DNA of 64,000 nt from Streptomyces sp. NBC_00376 (GTDB taxonomy: Bacteria > Actinomycetota > Actinomycetes > Streptomycetales > Streptomycetaceae): assembly GCF_036077095.1 (NCBI RefSeq), contig NZ_CP107960.1:248001-312000 (forward strand). The letters are read 5' to 3'. Shown one piece after another: positions 25,815-35,267 of this stretch. Every line of letters begins with the position of its first letter. Positions within the stretch are counted from its first letter, which is position 1. The notes under the pieces were generated by a model. That model made no database searches. It worked only from the letters and a program-made list of their open reading frames with translations, and was not told the DNA's origin. The translations under genes were made by a program, and so were the position numbers.

Positions 25815-27023
25815 ATGACAGCACACGTCCTGGCGCGAGGTCAGGCCGTCGCCGTGTGGTGGCGGAATGCGGGCCGGGCCTGGTGGCCGCCGCGAGTCGT
25901 CCGGTCGGTACGGCTTGCAGCGATTCGATCCGCGATGGCACGGCCGACAGCGGTACGGACCGCCAAGGTCCTGATCGCGGCCCTCCTGGCCTGGCAGGCC
26001 GCTTCGTGGTGGTTGCCGGGGGAACAGCGGTATCTTGCCGTGGCCACCGCGCTGGCCATGGTCAGCGCCCCCACCGTCTACCGGTCGGTGACGCAGGCGC
26101 TGCGCAGCGTGGCCGCCCGGGCGGCCGGGCTGGCGGTGGCCTTGGCCGTCGTGTGGCTGCTCGGTCCGGCCGCGGGAAGTGCCGCCGCCATCCCGGCGAT
26201 CGCGCTGGTCGTTGCCGGGCGGCGGGGTTCGGACGGCCGTCTGCAGGTCGCCTCGACGGCGGTGCTGGCCCTGGCCGCGGCGACGGCCGTTCCCGTGGGC
26301 CATGTGGTCGCGCTGACCCTGGCGGCGTTGACCGGAGCGGTGGTGGGGGTCGCGGTGAACGCCCTCGTTCTGCCGCCCGTGCACCTGAGCGCCTCCGATT
26401 CCGCGGTGCGCGGTCTGGCCGTGGCCATGGGGGAGCTGCTCGTCGACATGGGCCGGGGGCTGAGGGAACGGCAGCACGCCGACCGCGCGCACACCTGGCT
26501 GGAGAAGGGCAGACGCCTGGAGGACCTGGCGGTGCGGGCGCACGAGGACGTCCGTGAGAGCCAGGAGAGCCTGCGCTGGAACACGCGGTGCGTCGCGGTA
26601 CGCGGACGACGCGAGCCCTCGGGCCACGGCGAGGCTCTGCGCGCTCTGCATCGGATCACCTTCCAGGTCCGCGGCATCGCCCGGACGCTGGCCGACACCG
26701 TCGACGACCACCGCCCGGGGCAGATGTTCCTCGACCGCTACGCGGCGACCCTGCAGGCGGCGGGCGAGGCGGTGACGTGCTTCGCCGTCCCCGGCCCGGC
26801 CGAGAGCCCGGCCGAGGACGAGGCCCGCGAGCGACTGCGCCGGGCCATCGACGACGTCGCCCAGTGGCACACGAAGATGACCCGCGAGATCGAGCACGGC
26901 ACCCTGACCGAGCCGGGCGCCTGGCATGTATACGGATCACTGATGACCGACGCCGAACGCCTGCTCGCCGGCCTCGACCGCGCACCCCGCCCCACCGTTC
27001 CCCCGCAGACCTCCCACCCGTAG
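25815..27023 (+). CDS. FUSC/aromatic-acid exporter family membrane protein
   Basis: 402 residues. The N-terminal half has about six hydrophobic segments (RTAKVLIAALLAWQAASWWL, YLAVATALAMVSAPTVYRSV, AVALAVVWLLGPAAGSAAAI, ALTLAALTGAVVGVAVNALV). The C-terminal half is a cytoplasmic helical domain (LEKGRRLEDLAVRAHEDVRE). This is the one-repeat ArAE/FUSC arrangement common in Streptomyces, related to fusaric-acid and hydroxybenzoate efflux proteins. AGGAG precedes the ATG at 25815. It has no co-directional partner, so it may act as a dimer. Export of aromatic acids is inferred from the family. Confidence 0.88.
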   Translation: MTAHVLARGQAVAVWWRNAGRAWWPPRVVRSVRLAAIRSAMARPTAVRTAKVLIAALLAWQAASWWLPGEQRYLAVATALAMVSAPTVYRSVTQALRSVAARAAGLAVALAVVWLLGPAAGSAAAIPAIALVVAGRRGSDGRLQVASTAVLALAAATAVPVGHVVALTLAALTGAVVGVAVNALVLPPVHLSASDSAVRGLAVAMGELLVDMGRGLRERQHADRAHTWLEKGRRLEDLAVRAHEDVRESQESLRWNTRCVAVRGRREPSGHGEALRALHRITFQVRGIARTLADTVDDHRPGQMFLDRYAATLQAAGEAVTCFAVPGPAESPAEDEARERLRRAIDDVAQWHTKMTREIEHGTLTEPGAWHVYGSLMTDAERLLAGLDRAPRPTVPPQTSHP

Positions 27024-27293
27024 ACAGAAACAGTCCCCGACCACCGGGCCCCGGTCCGACATGCCCGCCGTCTCCTCCACCTGCCGCCCTGATCGGGATC
27101 GCTCGTGGACTCCTGAACGCCCGGGTGCCCGAGGGGGCCATCGGTAGCTTTGAACATCCGAGTGTGCGGAACAGGGCTGTGATCCGGCTCCGCTGCGCTT
27201 CACACCCCCGTTGACTGGGCGGCTTCATGCTGCCTCGGTGACCGAGGGATCGCGGCCGGCCCCGGCCGTCCCACCTCGCGGTAGCCTCTCGCC

Positions 27294-27863
27294 ATGAATC
27301 ACGGGGAGGGCGAGGACGCGCTGGTTCCGGAGGCGCAGGAGATGCTCGCCGCAGGGCGGAGCGAGGAGGAGGTCTTCGCCGAACTAGCCACGAGGACAGG
27401 CGAGTGGGGTGTCTGTGCGTTGGCCGTGTGCTTGGCCCTGGGCGTGCCCCGGACTGACGCCGAGGCCCGACTCCGCGAGGTCGAGCCACTTTTCGTGGAA
27501 TTCGCGGTGGGTGAGGAGGAGGACCTCGCCTTCGTTCTCACGTTCGGGCACGTGTTCATCGTGGACCGAGTGCTTGACGAGCACGAGGAGCACATCCGCG
27601 ACCTGCTGGGCACCGCCGCCGGCACCCGCGGAGGCTGTCCCGGCGGCCTGCTCGGGTGGTTTCGCACCGGGGAGCTCACGAAGATCTTCCTCTACTTCGC
27701 CAAGACCCGGTTCCGGGACGGGCGAGGCTCACCGCCCGTTTTCTGGGCCGCCATGACTACAGCCGGCGAACTACTGGCGAGCAGGGACGGCCCGGGCGGT
27801 GCAGAGGTAATGGTGGGGCTGGAACGTTGCCGCACGCAGGCTGCTGCCATCGGCGCGACGTAG
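27294..27863 (+). CDS. Conserved hypothetical protein
   Basis: 189 residues, acidic, no signal peptide or membrane segment. I recognise no domain. The first 75 residues look like a small helical domain (EAQEMLAAGRSEEEVFAELA, then GVCALAVCLALGVPRTDAEA); the rest is alpha/beta with FVLTFGHVFIVDRVLDEHEE and LLGWFRTGELTKIFLYFAKT. Codon use is normal for a real gene and the ATG follows GGTAGCC, a weak site. It stands alone and nothing nearby indicates a role. Confidence 0.65.
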   Translation: MNHGEGEDALVPEAQEMLAAGRSEEEVFAELATRTGEWGVCALAVCLALGVPRTDAEARLREVEPLFVEFAVGEEEDLAFVLTFGHVFIVDRVLDEHEEHIRDLLGTAAGTRGGCPGGLLGWFRTGELTKIFLYFAKTRFRDGRGSPPVFWAAMTTAGELLASRDGPGGAEVMVGLERCRTQAAAIGAT

Positions 27864-27869
27864 GGGCGT

Positions 27870-28065
27870 GATCGACGGGCAGCCTCCGCTGCGTAGGCGG
27901 TCCTGACGGCTTCGGCGGCCCAACGCTCGGCAGCCATGGGGCTGATGCCGAGCAGGCGATGAAGGACCGCTTGCGGCAGCTGCGTGCAGAAGTCGAGCAG
28001 GGCCGCGCATCGTCCCGTTCGGTGGAGAGCCCCGATGCCACGGAGCCGTGTCGGTTGGTTCAGAT
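27870..28065 (-). pseudogene. Site-specific recombinase, C-terminal relic
   Basis: The frame reads LRGIGALHRTGRCAALLDFC, TQLPQAVLHRLLGISPMAAE and RWAAEAVRTAYAAEAARR. The LP..VL..LLGIS...A.RW..........YAAE pattern is typical of the C-terminal tail of Streptomyces tyrosine-recombinase-like proteins. Together with the fragment near 15.5 kb it may come from the same kind of mobile element. No catalytic residues remain. Confidence 0.5.
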
Positions 28066-28555
28066 ATTTGATCGTGCGGAAGACACGGGCTGGGCGTACC
28101 CAACTCGGCTGGACCGCAGGAGGCCCAGAGTGGCCCAGCGCCCCGAGCAAGCCACGCCGAATCCTGTCGCAACGCCCGCGTTCGCCCCTTACAGTCACCG
28201 CATGGCCACCAAGATCGATGCCGGATCGGCTCCCAGTTCAGACATCCGTAGCTGCTCATGCCCCATCTCTGACCCGTTCCCTCATGCCAGTCCGTCGACG
28301 TCGTTGAGCCGCCGGGTCCCGCAGCACAGTGAGCCCTTTTCCTCCTGAATAGCGGTCGTCGTCAATGGTCCGCGCGCGGCCCGGCATCCAGCTACCCGAC
28401 AAGAGTCGGGCGCTCCGCCGGAATCGTCCGACGACCGTCTGCTGTGAGTCCAACGCGGCCGGGTCACAATCGAGGCTCCGAGGTCGGATCAGCAGAGATC
28501 ACGTGGACCATCGGGTTCAAAACCCCATCCCTGCTACGGAAAAGGAACTCAATTC
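28066..28555. other. Intergenic, no gene supported
   Basis: Only shadow frames. A GGGTTCAAAACCCC word at 28513 superficially resembles a tRNA T-arm but no tRNA fold surrounds it. Confidence 0.4.
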
Positions 28556-29113
28556 ATGCCTGTTACGTAACGACCCGAATCGCACCTGGGCGCCACTTGA
28601 AGAGCGTCTGGCAACCACGACAGACGAACGGCATCGGGTGGTACTGAAAGCGGTCATCGAACATATGAAGGCCGAGGCGGCAGCGGACCTCGACCGACTG
28701 ATGGCAACCCTGAGCCCCACACCCGCGTACCACTTCTGGTCCAGGGGCAACGACGTCGGACCGAAAGGCACCGACGGTGTGCGAACGTTCTACTCGGCCT
28801 TCGTCGCGTCCCGGAGCAACGTCCTTGAGTACGCCCTCGACCGACTGGTTCTCGTGATCACTGCCTGGTGACCGAGGGGTTCCTGAAGCAGATCCATCCC
28901 GGCTCGTACGCGGCGCAGCTCGGATTCCCGGTCGACGACGAATCCGCCGACTACCTCATCGTCCACCGTCAGCTGCTGCTGTGGCCGGTCGACGGGAACG
29001 GATTGATTCAAGGCGAGGATTCCTACAGCACGGGACCGGCGAGCATCACGAAGCTGTCGCTCGAAGAACTCCCGCAGCAGTACATCGATCTCGTTCACAG
29101 TTCCGTCGGCTGA
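28556..29113 (+). pseudogene. NTF2-like/SnoaL-type protein, frameshifted
   Basis: Upstream frame: LEERLATTTDERHRVVLKAV, IEHMKAEAAADLDRLMATLS, GVRTFYSAFVASRSNVLEYA. Downstream frame from 28868: TEGFLKQIHPGSYAAQLGFP then YLIVHRQLLLWPVDGNGLIQ, GEDSYSTGPASI. They join if one base is restored near 28853. The ATG at 28556 (AAGGAA upstream) is one base out of frame with the body, indicating a second indel near 28568. The joined product is a full-length polyketide-cyclase-like protein of about 185 residues. Confidence 0.75.
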
Positions 29114-29185
29114 CGCGGCCGAATCGGCACCGGTACCGGGACCGGGAATAAGCGGGGCGGCCAAGGTCGACGCCTGCGTGAGCGC

Positions 29186-29198
29186 TGACGTGACGTCA
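29186..29198. promoter_or_regulatory. Inverted repeat TGACG-TGA-CGTCA
   Basis: A perfect five-base-arm repeat in the intergenic region upstream of the broken SDR gene. It has the same TGACG-N3-CGTCA form as the repeat at 40388, a pattern typical of TetR-family operators in Streptomyces. Confidence 0.4.
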
Positions 29199-29271
29199 TC
29201 TGCTCCGCCACTCTCCCGTCCCGGGCCGGCCCGCCCTCATCCGGGTGCACAGCGGGCCGGCCCGGGGGACG

Positions 29272-29361
29272 TCAGACACGGTGTACCACTTCTCCGCCGA
29301 CCATGACGGTCTCGCACAGCATGCCCGGGATGTGCTCCGGGTCTCCCGAGAGGATTCCCAT
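29272..29361 (-). pseudogene. Amidohydrolase, extreme C-terminal relic
   Basis: The last residues before the stop at 29272 read GILSGDPEHIPGMLCETVMV then GGEVVHRV. This resembles the closing beta strand of metal-dependent amidohydrolases, which usually end ...DP......I..V..GG..V. Nothing upstream on this strand is conserved; the gene was replaced by the SDR-like sequence. Confidence 0.4.
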
Positions 29362-29362
29362 C

Positions 29363-30108
29363 ATGAACGTCGTAGTCATTGGCGGCACCGGACTCATCGG
29401 CTCAAAGCTGGTCGCCAAGCTGGACGAGCACGGCCACCAGGCAGTACCGGCCGCGCCCAGCACCGGCGTCAACACGCTGACCGGGAAGGGCCTCGCCGAA
29501 GTCCTCAAGGCACCCAGGCGGTGGCGGACGTGTCCGACTCCCCCTCGTTCGCGTACGACGGCGGCATGGAGCTCTTCCGTACCTCGACCGCAAATCTCCT
29601 CAAGGTGGAGGCCGAGGTCGTCGTGACCCACCACGTCGCCCTGTCGGTGGTCGGCACCGAGCGCCTCCAGGAGAGCGGGTACTTCCGTGCGAAGCAGGCA
29701 CAGGAGGGGCTGATCAAGGCGTCCGGGATTCCGTACTCCATCGTCCACGCCACGCAGTTCTTCGAGTTCATGAACGGCATCGCCGCCGAGGCCACCGACG
29801 GCGACACCGTACGTCTGGCCCCGGTCGAGATCCAGCCCATCCACTCCGACGACGTGACCGCCGCGGTGGGCCGCACAGCTGTCGGCGCCCCCGTCAACGG
29901 GGTGGTGGATGTGGCGGGCCCTGGCACCTTCCGACTGACCGGAATCATCCGCAAGGGCCTCGCGGCGAAGAACGACCCGCGCACCGTCGTGACCGATCCG
30001 CACGCCACGTACTTCGGTACCGAACTGGAGGAGACCACGCTCCTTCCCGGCCCCGGCGCGCAGACCGCCGGCACCCACTTCAGCGACTGGCTCACCCCGC
30101 AGGCATGA
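29363..30108 (+). pseudogene. NmrA-like atypical SDR, frameshifted
   Basis: NVVVIGGTGLIGSKLVAKLD gives the GxxGxxG dinucleotide site; after one missing base near 29510 (AAGGCACC for an expected AAGGGCACC) the second frame continues AVADVSDSPSFAYDGGMELF, VVTHHVALSVVGTERLQESG, YFRAKQAQEGLIKASGIPYS and IVHATQFFEFMNGIA. This is a full-length NAD(P)-binding sugar-epimerase/NmrA-like protein of about 249 residues when corrected. AGAGGA precedes the ATG. Ends with a proper stop at 30106. Confidence 0.85.
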
Positions 30109-30716
30109 GCTCCCGTGGCATGCCCCGACGCAGGGGCATGCCACTCTTCGACGTTCCGGCTCAGGAAGTCCCGGCCGCGACCACGGCGGCGGATGGTTCG
30201 GCGGGGCACTGCGGAATGACCGCGGCGAAGAGCGCAGCGGGCGGGCAACGCGGGAGCCCGGCGCCGGGAGAGAAACCCAACCGCAAGCACACTGCAAGGG
30301 ATGACTGCGCCTTCGACACCACCGCTGCCCTGCGTCGGTGGTGTCGACATACGCGTCCACTTCCGCGACACGCATCGCGGTGACGTGGAAGCCGTGGTCC
30401 GTGGTGGGCACTGGCCGTGAGAACAGAGCCTTACGTAACATATTGTTACATGCATGCTACTTTGAGCGCATGAACGATCCTAGCCACACGCGTGCCTCGT
30501 GGCGCGCGGCTGCGCGGGTGGTGGTGGTCGGTCGGGTCGATGCCCTGGGTTTCCGTTGCCGCTACGGTCCCTGTTCTGCGCATCAGGTTCCCCCAGCACA
30601 GGGTGATGGTGGGACATACCGAGCCGGTCACGAGAGCCCGCACCGGTGGCCAGTGCCCCGGACCCGGACAGGAACGGCGGCGCGTCGCCACCAGTGCCTC
30701 TGACATGGAGTCCGAC
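30109..30716. other. Intergenic with TetR-like palindrome
   Basis: No intact gene. The perfect repeat GTAACA-TAT-TGTTAC sits at 30435-30449 in an AT-rich patch. Short open frames start near it on both strands (ATG 30471 plus, ATG 30441 minus) but neither product is recognisable. Confidence 0.4.
30435..30449. promoter_or_regulatory. Perfect palindrome GTAACATATTGTTAC
   Basis: Six-base arms around TAT, a TetR-operator-like structure. It overlaps a possible minus-strand start codon and lies about 270 bases upstream of the GPP34 gene. The gene it once served may have been lost. Confidence 0.45.
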
Positions 30717-31322
30717 ATGACCACACCCAGGGACCTGCTGATCGCCGCCTTGGACCTGACCTCCGACCGTCCCGTCGAACAGGGCGACCTCTCGCTGGCC
30801 CTCGCGGGAGCGGAACTCATCGACCTCGTCAACGCCGGCGCCGTCACCCTTGACGGCGACCGCATCGTGCCCGCCCCGCAGCGGGCCATGGACGATCGGC
30901 TGCTGGACGCGGCCGCGTCGTCGCTCGACCAGGAGGCGCCGTACGAGTCCGTCGAGGACTGGCTGTGGCGCCGAGGCCGTGGCCTGTCCGAGACCTATCG
31001 CGCCGCACTGGAGGCGGAAGGGACGATCACCCGGCAACGGCACCGCTGGATTCACCGCAGGTTCGACCGGACAGCGCCGGCCGACTCACCGTCCCGTCGC
31101 CACGCGGTCGAGCGCTGGACGTCCGGCGAGCCCGTCCTCGCGGGCTTCGCGGCTGCAGTGGGGGTCCACGACGAGCCGGCCGACGACTTCGGGGGGCCCA
31201 GTGCCGACGCACTCGTCACTGTGCTGGCCGCCGTCAACGAAGCAGTGACGGAACTCGCAGCCGTACGGCAACAGCGGCAGATCGAAGAGGCGGCCTTCGA
31301 CAACATCTGGCGACAGCCATGA
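30717..31322 (+). CDS. GPP34-family phosphoprotein
   Basis: 201 residues. It starts TTPRDLLIAALDLTSDRPVE, LSLALAGAELIDLVNAGAVT, LDGDRIVPAPQRAMDDRLLD. This is the N-terminal layout of the bacterial GPP34 (GOLPH3-like) family, whose eukaryotic relatives bind PI4P on Golgi membranes. In Streptomyces these single-domain proteins are abundant and of unknown function. The ATG at 30717 follows GGAG by six bases; the upstream ATG at 30705 contains that site and is less likely. Confidence 0.87.
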   Translation: MTTPRDLLIAALDLTSDRPVEQGDLSLALAGAELIDLVNAGAVTLDGDRIVPAPQRAMDDRLLDAAASSLDQEAPYESVEDWLWRRGRGLSETYRAALEAEGTITRQRHRWIHRRFDRTAPADSPSRRHAVERWTSGEPVLAGFAAAVGVHDEPADDFGGPSADALVTVLAAVNEAVTELAAVRQQRQIEEAAFDNIWRQP

Positions 31323-31532
31323 CCGGGACGCCGGACGGTGAGTTCTTCGGTGCACGAGCACCAGGACCGTTCGGCTCGCAGCAGCCGTTCACCCGGCGAG
31401 GGCCTGGGACCAAGACCGGTCAGGCAGGGACCGGCTCCAGTCAGCGACCTCAGAGGTGAGACCAACCGCGAACCGACGAAGATCACCGTCTGGAATGGTC
31501 CGGGAAAGCCGCGGGCAGAGGAGCCGTAGACC

Positions 31533-32359
31533 ATGCCTTGGAACTACTCGACGATCCGCGCGGAACTGCGTAACGGGGTCCTCTGGGCCACGATCGACAA
31601 TCCCCCGATCAACCTGATCACGAACGGTTCGTAGCCGACCTGATCGCGTTGCTCGACGACACCGAGGCCCACGGCGGTGTGCGGGTGGTCGTCTTCCGCA
31701 GCGGGGACCGCGAATTGTTCATCTCGCACGTCGACCTTGAGCGCATCGCCGAGTACACGGCGATGGCGGCAACGTCCGGTGGGCCCGACGACAGCAGCCT
31801 CGGCACGCTGTTCCGCAGGCTCAGTGAGGCGCGCCCCGTGACGATCGCGGTCCTCGAAGGCCGGGCGCGCGGCGCCGGTGCGGAGTTGCTGTATGCGTGC
31901 GACATACGGTTCGCGTCCACCGAGCGTGCGGTGATCGGCCAGTCGGAGGTGGGCACAGGCGTCTTACCCGGCGCGGGCGCGGTGCAGCAACCAGTGCGGC
32001 TCGCCGGCCGCGGCCAGGCCATGCAGGTGATCCTGGGGTCCGAGGACCTCGACGCGCGCGAGGCCGAACGCATCGGCGTGGTCAACAAGGCTGTGCCGGA
32101 CGAGGAGCTGGTCCCCTACGTCGAGCGCCTCGCCGAGCGCATCGCCGGATTCCCGGAGGCGGCCGTGCAGCCGGCCAAGCGCCGGATCAACGCGGCGGGC
32201 CTCCCGCCCAAGGAGGACGTCCAGGTCGACGCGGCCCAATTCCAGGTCCTGGCACGTGACCCTGCTAGCGCAGCCCGGGTCGGCGCCCTCATGCAGCGCG
32301 GGCTGCAGAAGCGTTCCCGCACCGAACTCGAGTACGGCGCGGTGCTCGGGGAGCTGTGA
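31533..32359 (+). pseudogene. Enoyl-CoA hydratase/isomerase, frameshifted near the N-terminus
   Basis: First frame: NYSTIRAELRNGVLWATIDN then PPINLIT and an early TAG at 31633. Second frame resumes at about 31622: ERFVADLIALLDDTEAHGGV, RVVVFRSGDRELFISHVDLE, GRARGAGAELLYACDIRF, IGQSEVGTGVLPGAGAVQQP. These are crotonase-fold blocks including the oxyanion-hole region. One or two bases are missing after ATCAACCTGATCAC. GAGGAG precedes the ATG. If the frameshift is real the product is inactive, because the first beta strands are cut off. Confidence 0.87.
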
Positions 32360-32874
32360 GCGTGATGAGACTGACGGGCCGCCGATCGCCAATTGGTCCG
32401 CGGCGTGGGCTCGGCACATGGCTCGGCAACGTCCGCAAACGCGCCGATCGCCGAACAGTGCCGCTCGGACCCGATGGTGTGCTGCCGGCAGCGGGACCGC
32501 GTCGTACGTCGTCGCATCAGGACCAACAAGACGCCTGGACGGCCGGGAGCAGTCCTGCGGGAGCAACGGCCAACCCGCAAACCGTGGGCTCACCCGCTGG
32601 GCCCGCCGGCTGGGGGAGCACGTATGCAGCAGCTCGCCGGGCCGTGAACCGCTGCCGCTCGTACGGTCGGGCAGGTGTGCCCTGACAGGACGTCGCTCAT
32701 GGGCCGGTCCTGCGGTCACTTCGTACGTTCCGCGGGGCCAACCCACCCGCTGGACCAGAACATCCAGACCGCGGCCTCCGCCCGACCCGGCAGCGCGACG
32801 ACCGCGTCCTCGCGGACCTGGTCAGGTCTATGGGTGGGTGAGCGTTCTGGTGATTTCCTGCTCCCCTTCACCCC
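32360..32874. other. Intergenic, no gene supported
   Basis: Shadow frames only; convergent region between the crotonase pseudogene and the SUKH gene. No convincing terminator. Confidence 0.4.
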
Positions 32875-33285
32875 TCATGACCGGCCCCCGACCTTCCTCA
32901 GGTCCAGGCCCGCCTTCCCGGAGTCCGGACCCGATTGTGGACCGAGGTCCGCGTGCAGGATTCGGAAGAACTTCTCGGCGTCCAGGCCGGTCGACTCCTG
33001 GGTCCATCCGTCGGCGAAGCACAGATCGACGCACCCGTACCGTTCGGCGTCCAGGACCAGCATGAAGAGGTTCCCGCCCGCGTCGAAGCAGAAGGGCAGC
33101 GCGCCGCGGGCGATCGCGTTGAAGCCGTGAACCCCCAGCGAGTTCGGGGCCCCCGCGGGAAACCACCCGCCGTTGCTCACCCGGTAGTACCGTCGGAACG
33201 ATTGCGGCAGGGGCCGGCCCACGAACCGCTCGAAGGCGTCGAGTTCGTCATCCGTTACAGGTTGCTCCCCCTGTTCCAGTTCCAT
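32875..33285 (-). CDS. SMI1/KNR4 (SUKH) family protein
   Basis: 136 residues. ELDAFERFVGRPLPQSFRRY, YRVSNGGWFP and GVHGFNAIARGALPFCFDAG, then YGCVDLCFADGWTQESTGLD follow the SUKH pattern (LP..Y..f...NGG; later strand with G....ly). SUKH proteins are widespread immunity proteins against polymorphic and contact-dependent toxins. No toxin gene is adjacent, so it would be an orphan. The ATG at 33285 is preferred to an upstream start because the extra 46 residues are Arg/Pro-rich and unlike the family. Confidence 0.75.
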   Translation of the reverse strand: MELEQGEQPVTDDELDAFERFVGRPLPQSFRRYYRVSNGGWFPAGAPNSLGVHGFNAIARGALPFCFDAGGNLFMLVLDAERYGCVDLCFADGWTQESTGLDAEKFFRILHADLGPQSGPDSGKAGLDLRKVGGRS

Positions 33286-33464
33286 GGCCCCATTCTGCGA
33301 CGGACCCCGGCTCCGGTCGCCGCGGCCCGTCCCCGAGGCGTTCGGCTTCTCCTTCATGGGCGGGATGACAGCCGCACGCCTCCCCGCCCACCGGCACGGC
33401 GGTTCCCCTCGGAGCCCCGGCACGCCGCGGGTTCACCTGGACTCATATCGGCAGGAGGGAGCTA

Positions 33465-34695
33465 GTGCCGTGACCGGCAACGTTTGCCCTGTTGTGATGT
33501 GACGCGCCGTCCGGGTGCTGTGGTGGACGGAGCGTGGGCGTCATTCTGTCCGGGTGGCAGAACGAGTGCGTGTCCGAGAGATCGATGACGATGACGGGCG
33601 GCGGCTGCTGCGGATTATCCGCAGAGGCACCGGGTCGGTGGTGACCTGGCGGCGGGCCCAGATGGTGCTGCTCTCCGCGCAGGGCATGCCGGTGGCGAAG
33701 ATCGCCGAGGTGTCGTTCACCAGCGACGACCGGGTCCGGGACGTGATCCACAACTTCAACGCCGACGGCTTCGACTCTCTGTATCCGAAGTACGCCGGTG
33801 GTCGGCCGAAGACGTTCACGCTGCCGGAGCGCCGTGAGATCAAGAAGATCGCGAAGTCCAAGCCCACCGAGCACGACCTGCCGTTCTCGACCTGGAGCCT
33901 GTCCAAGCTGGCGGACTTCCTGGTCGCCGAGGGGGTGGTCGACGACATCAGCCACGAGGGCCTGCGCATCCTGCTCCGCGAGGAGGGAGTCTCCTTTCAA
34001 CGCCTGAAGACCTGGAAGACCTCCCGTGATCCGGACTACGCGGCCAAGAAAGCGCGCGTCGAGCACCCGTACGCCATCGCCGACGGCGAGGTCATACCCG
34101 AGGACGGCGAACCCGAAGTCATCTTCTGCATGGACGAGTTCGGGCCGCTCAACCTGATGCCCCACCCGGGCCGGCAGTGGGCCGAACGCGGCGGCAAGCA
34201 CAAGAGCCCCGACCGTGAACCACGCCGGCGGCGACGGGCGACCTACAACCGCTACGGCGGAGTGCGGCACCTGTTCGCCGCCCTGGACCTGGCCAAGGAC
34301 AAGCTCTACGGCCACATCAAGCCGATCAAGAGGCGGACGCAGTTCCTCGAGTTCTGCCGCTACCTGCGCACTCTGTACCCGTCGACGGTGCGGATCGCGA
34401 TCGTCTGCGACAACTTTTCCCCGCATCTGACCACGAAGAGGTGCCAACGGGTCGGCACCTGGGCCGCGGCTAACAACGTCGAGATCGCCTACACCCCGAC
34501 GAACTCCTCATGGCTCAACCGGATCGAGGCCCAGTTCACGGCCCTGCGCTACTTCACCCTCGACGGCACCGACCATGCCGCCCACAAGGAACAGGGCAGC
34601 ATGATCCGCCGCTACATCATCTGGCGAAACCGTCACGCCGACGACCAACGCCTACGCGCCGTCGTCAACAGGGCAAACGTTGCCTGATCCGGCAC
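33465..34695 (+). mobile_element. Complete IS630-family insertion sequence
   Basis: 1231 bases. Terminal inverted repeats of 30 bases match except for a five-base block: both ends begin GTGCCG and share GGCAACGTTTGCCCTGTTG. The flanking TA at 33463 and 34696 is the expected IS630/mariner target duplication, and each lies in a CTAG. The single transposase gene is intact, so the element may be active. Confidence 0.92.
33554..34687 (+). CDS. IS630-family DDE transposase
   Basis: 377 residues from GTG 33554 (an in-frame GTG at 33515 is possible). The N-terminal helix-turn-helix is IIRRGTGSVVTWRRAQMVLL, SAQGMPVAKIAEVSFTSDDR. The catalytic triad is visible as Asp in VIFCMDEFGPLNL, Asp in IAIVCDNFSPHLT, and Glu in NSSWLNRIEAQFTALRYF. 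The stop codon lies inside the right inverted repeat. Full length and without lesions. Confidence 0.93.
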   Translation: MAERVRVREIDDDDGRRLLRIIRRGTGSVVTWRRAQMVLLSAQGMPVAKIAEVSFTSDDRVRDVIHNFNADGFDSLYPKYAGGRPKTFTLPERREIKKIAKSKPTEHDLPFSTWSLSKLADFLVAEGVVDDISHEGLRILLREEGVSFQRLKTWKTSRDPDYAAKKARVEHPYAIADGEVIPEDGEPEVIFCMDEFGPLNLMPHPGRQWAERGGKHKSPDREPRRRRRATYNRYGGVRHLFAALDLAKDKLYGHIKPIKRRTQFLEFCRYLRTLYPSTVRIAIVCDNFSPHLTTKRCQRVGTWAAANNVEIAYTPTNSSWLNRIEAQFTALRYFTLDGTDHAAHKEQGSMIRRYIIWRNRHADDQRLRAVVNRANVA

Positions 34696-34698
34696 TAG

Positions 34699-35267
34699 AA
34701 CGCCCAACGGCCATCGACCTGACACAAAGCCCTACCAGCTAGGAGCTCAGTAACCTAGGTTTCGTGATGCAGCGCGCCCGTGCCGAGGCGGACCAAACTG
34801 TGCCCGGCGCATCCATGTTCGTGCCAGCGGGGGCCGCTCCACGCCGAGTCTGACGATGGTGCGGCGGGCCGGCTCGGTCAGGCCCGGGCGGGAGCCGCCG
34901 TGTCCCTGCAGACCGAGGACGCCGTGGCCGTGAGCAGGACGACGACGGCCGCGGCGTCGGCCTCCACCCCGTTCGAATCGACGGCGCTCTACCCTCCGTG
35001 AACCGCGTTCCACCGTCTGATAGGAAGCTGACCTGCAAAGAAGCGGCGCGGTTCGGCGGGGTTTTCGATCGTCCACCGCATCCTGGCTGCTGGCCCAGCA
35101 CGTCGGACGCCCGGCGCCACCGAGTGGGCAGGACCCTGACCTGCGTGTGAAAATTGGGTACTGGATCACAGTTCGGTGTACGAGGCCCGCCCGTCGCTGG
35201 ATTAGGGAGCGGGCGCATCACCTGACGTCCCTCCTACTGATCCCATCGACACGCTGGGAGGCTCTCT
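34699..35267. other. Decayed region with an IS701-like end fragment
   Basis: No intact gene. GACACAAAGCCCTACCAG followed by CTAG at 34721-34742 resembles the right end of the IS701 element at 49.9 kb (TAACAAAGCCCTA then CTAG), so it may be a solitary end. A minus frame near 35000-35090 reads RWTIENPAEPRRFFAGQLP, not recognised. Confidence 0.4.

Noticed and set aside
28513..28526. GGGTTCAAAACCCC as a tRNA T-arm or att site
   Set aside because: No acceptor, D or anticodon stems can be formed around it and no repeat copy was seen.
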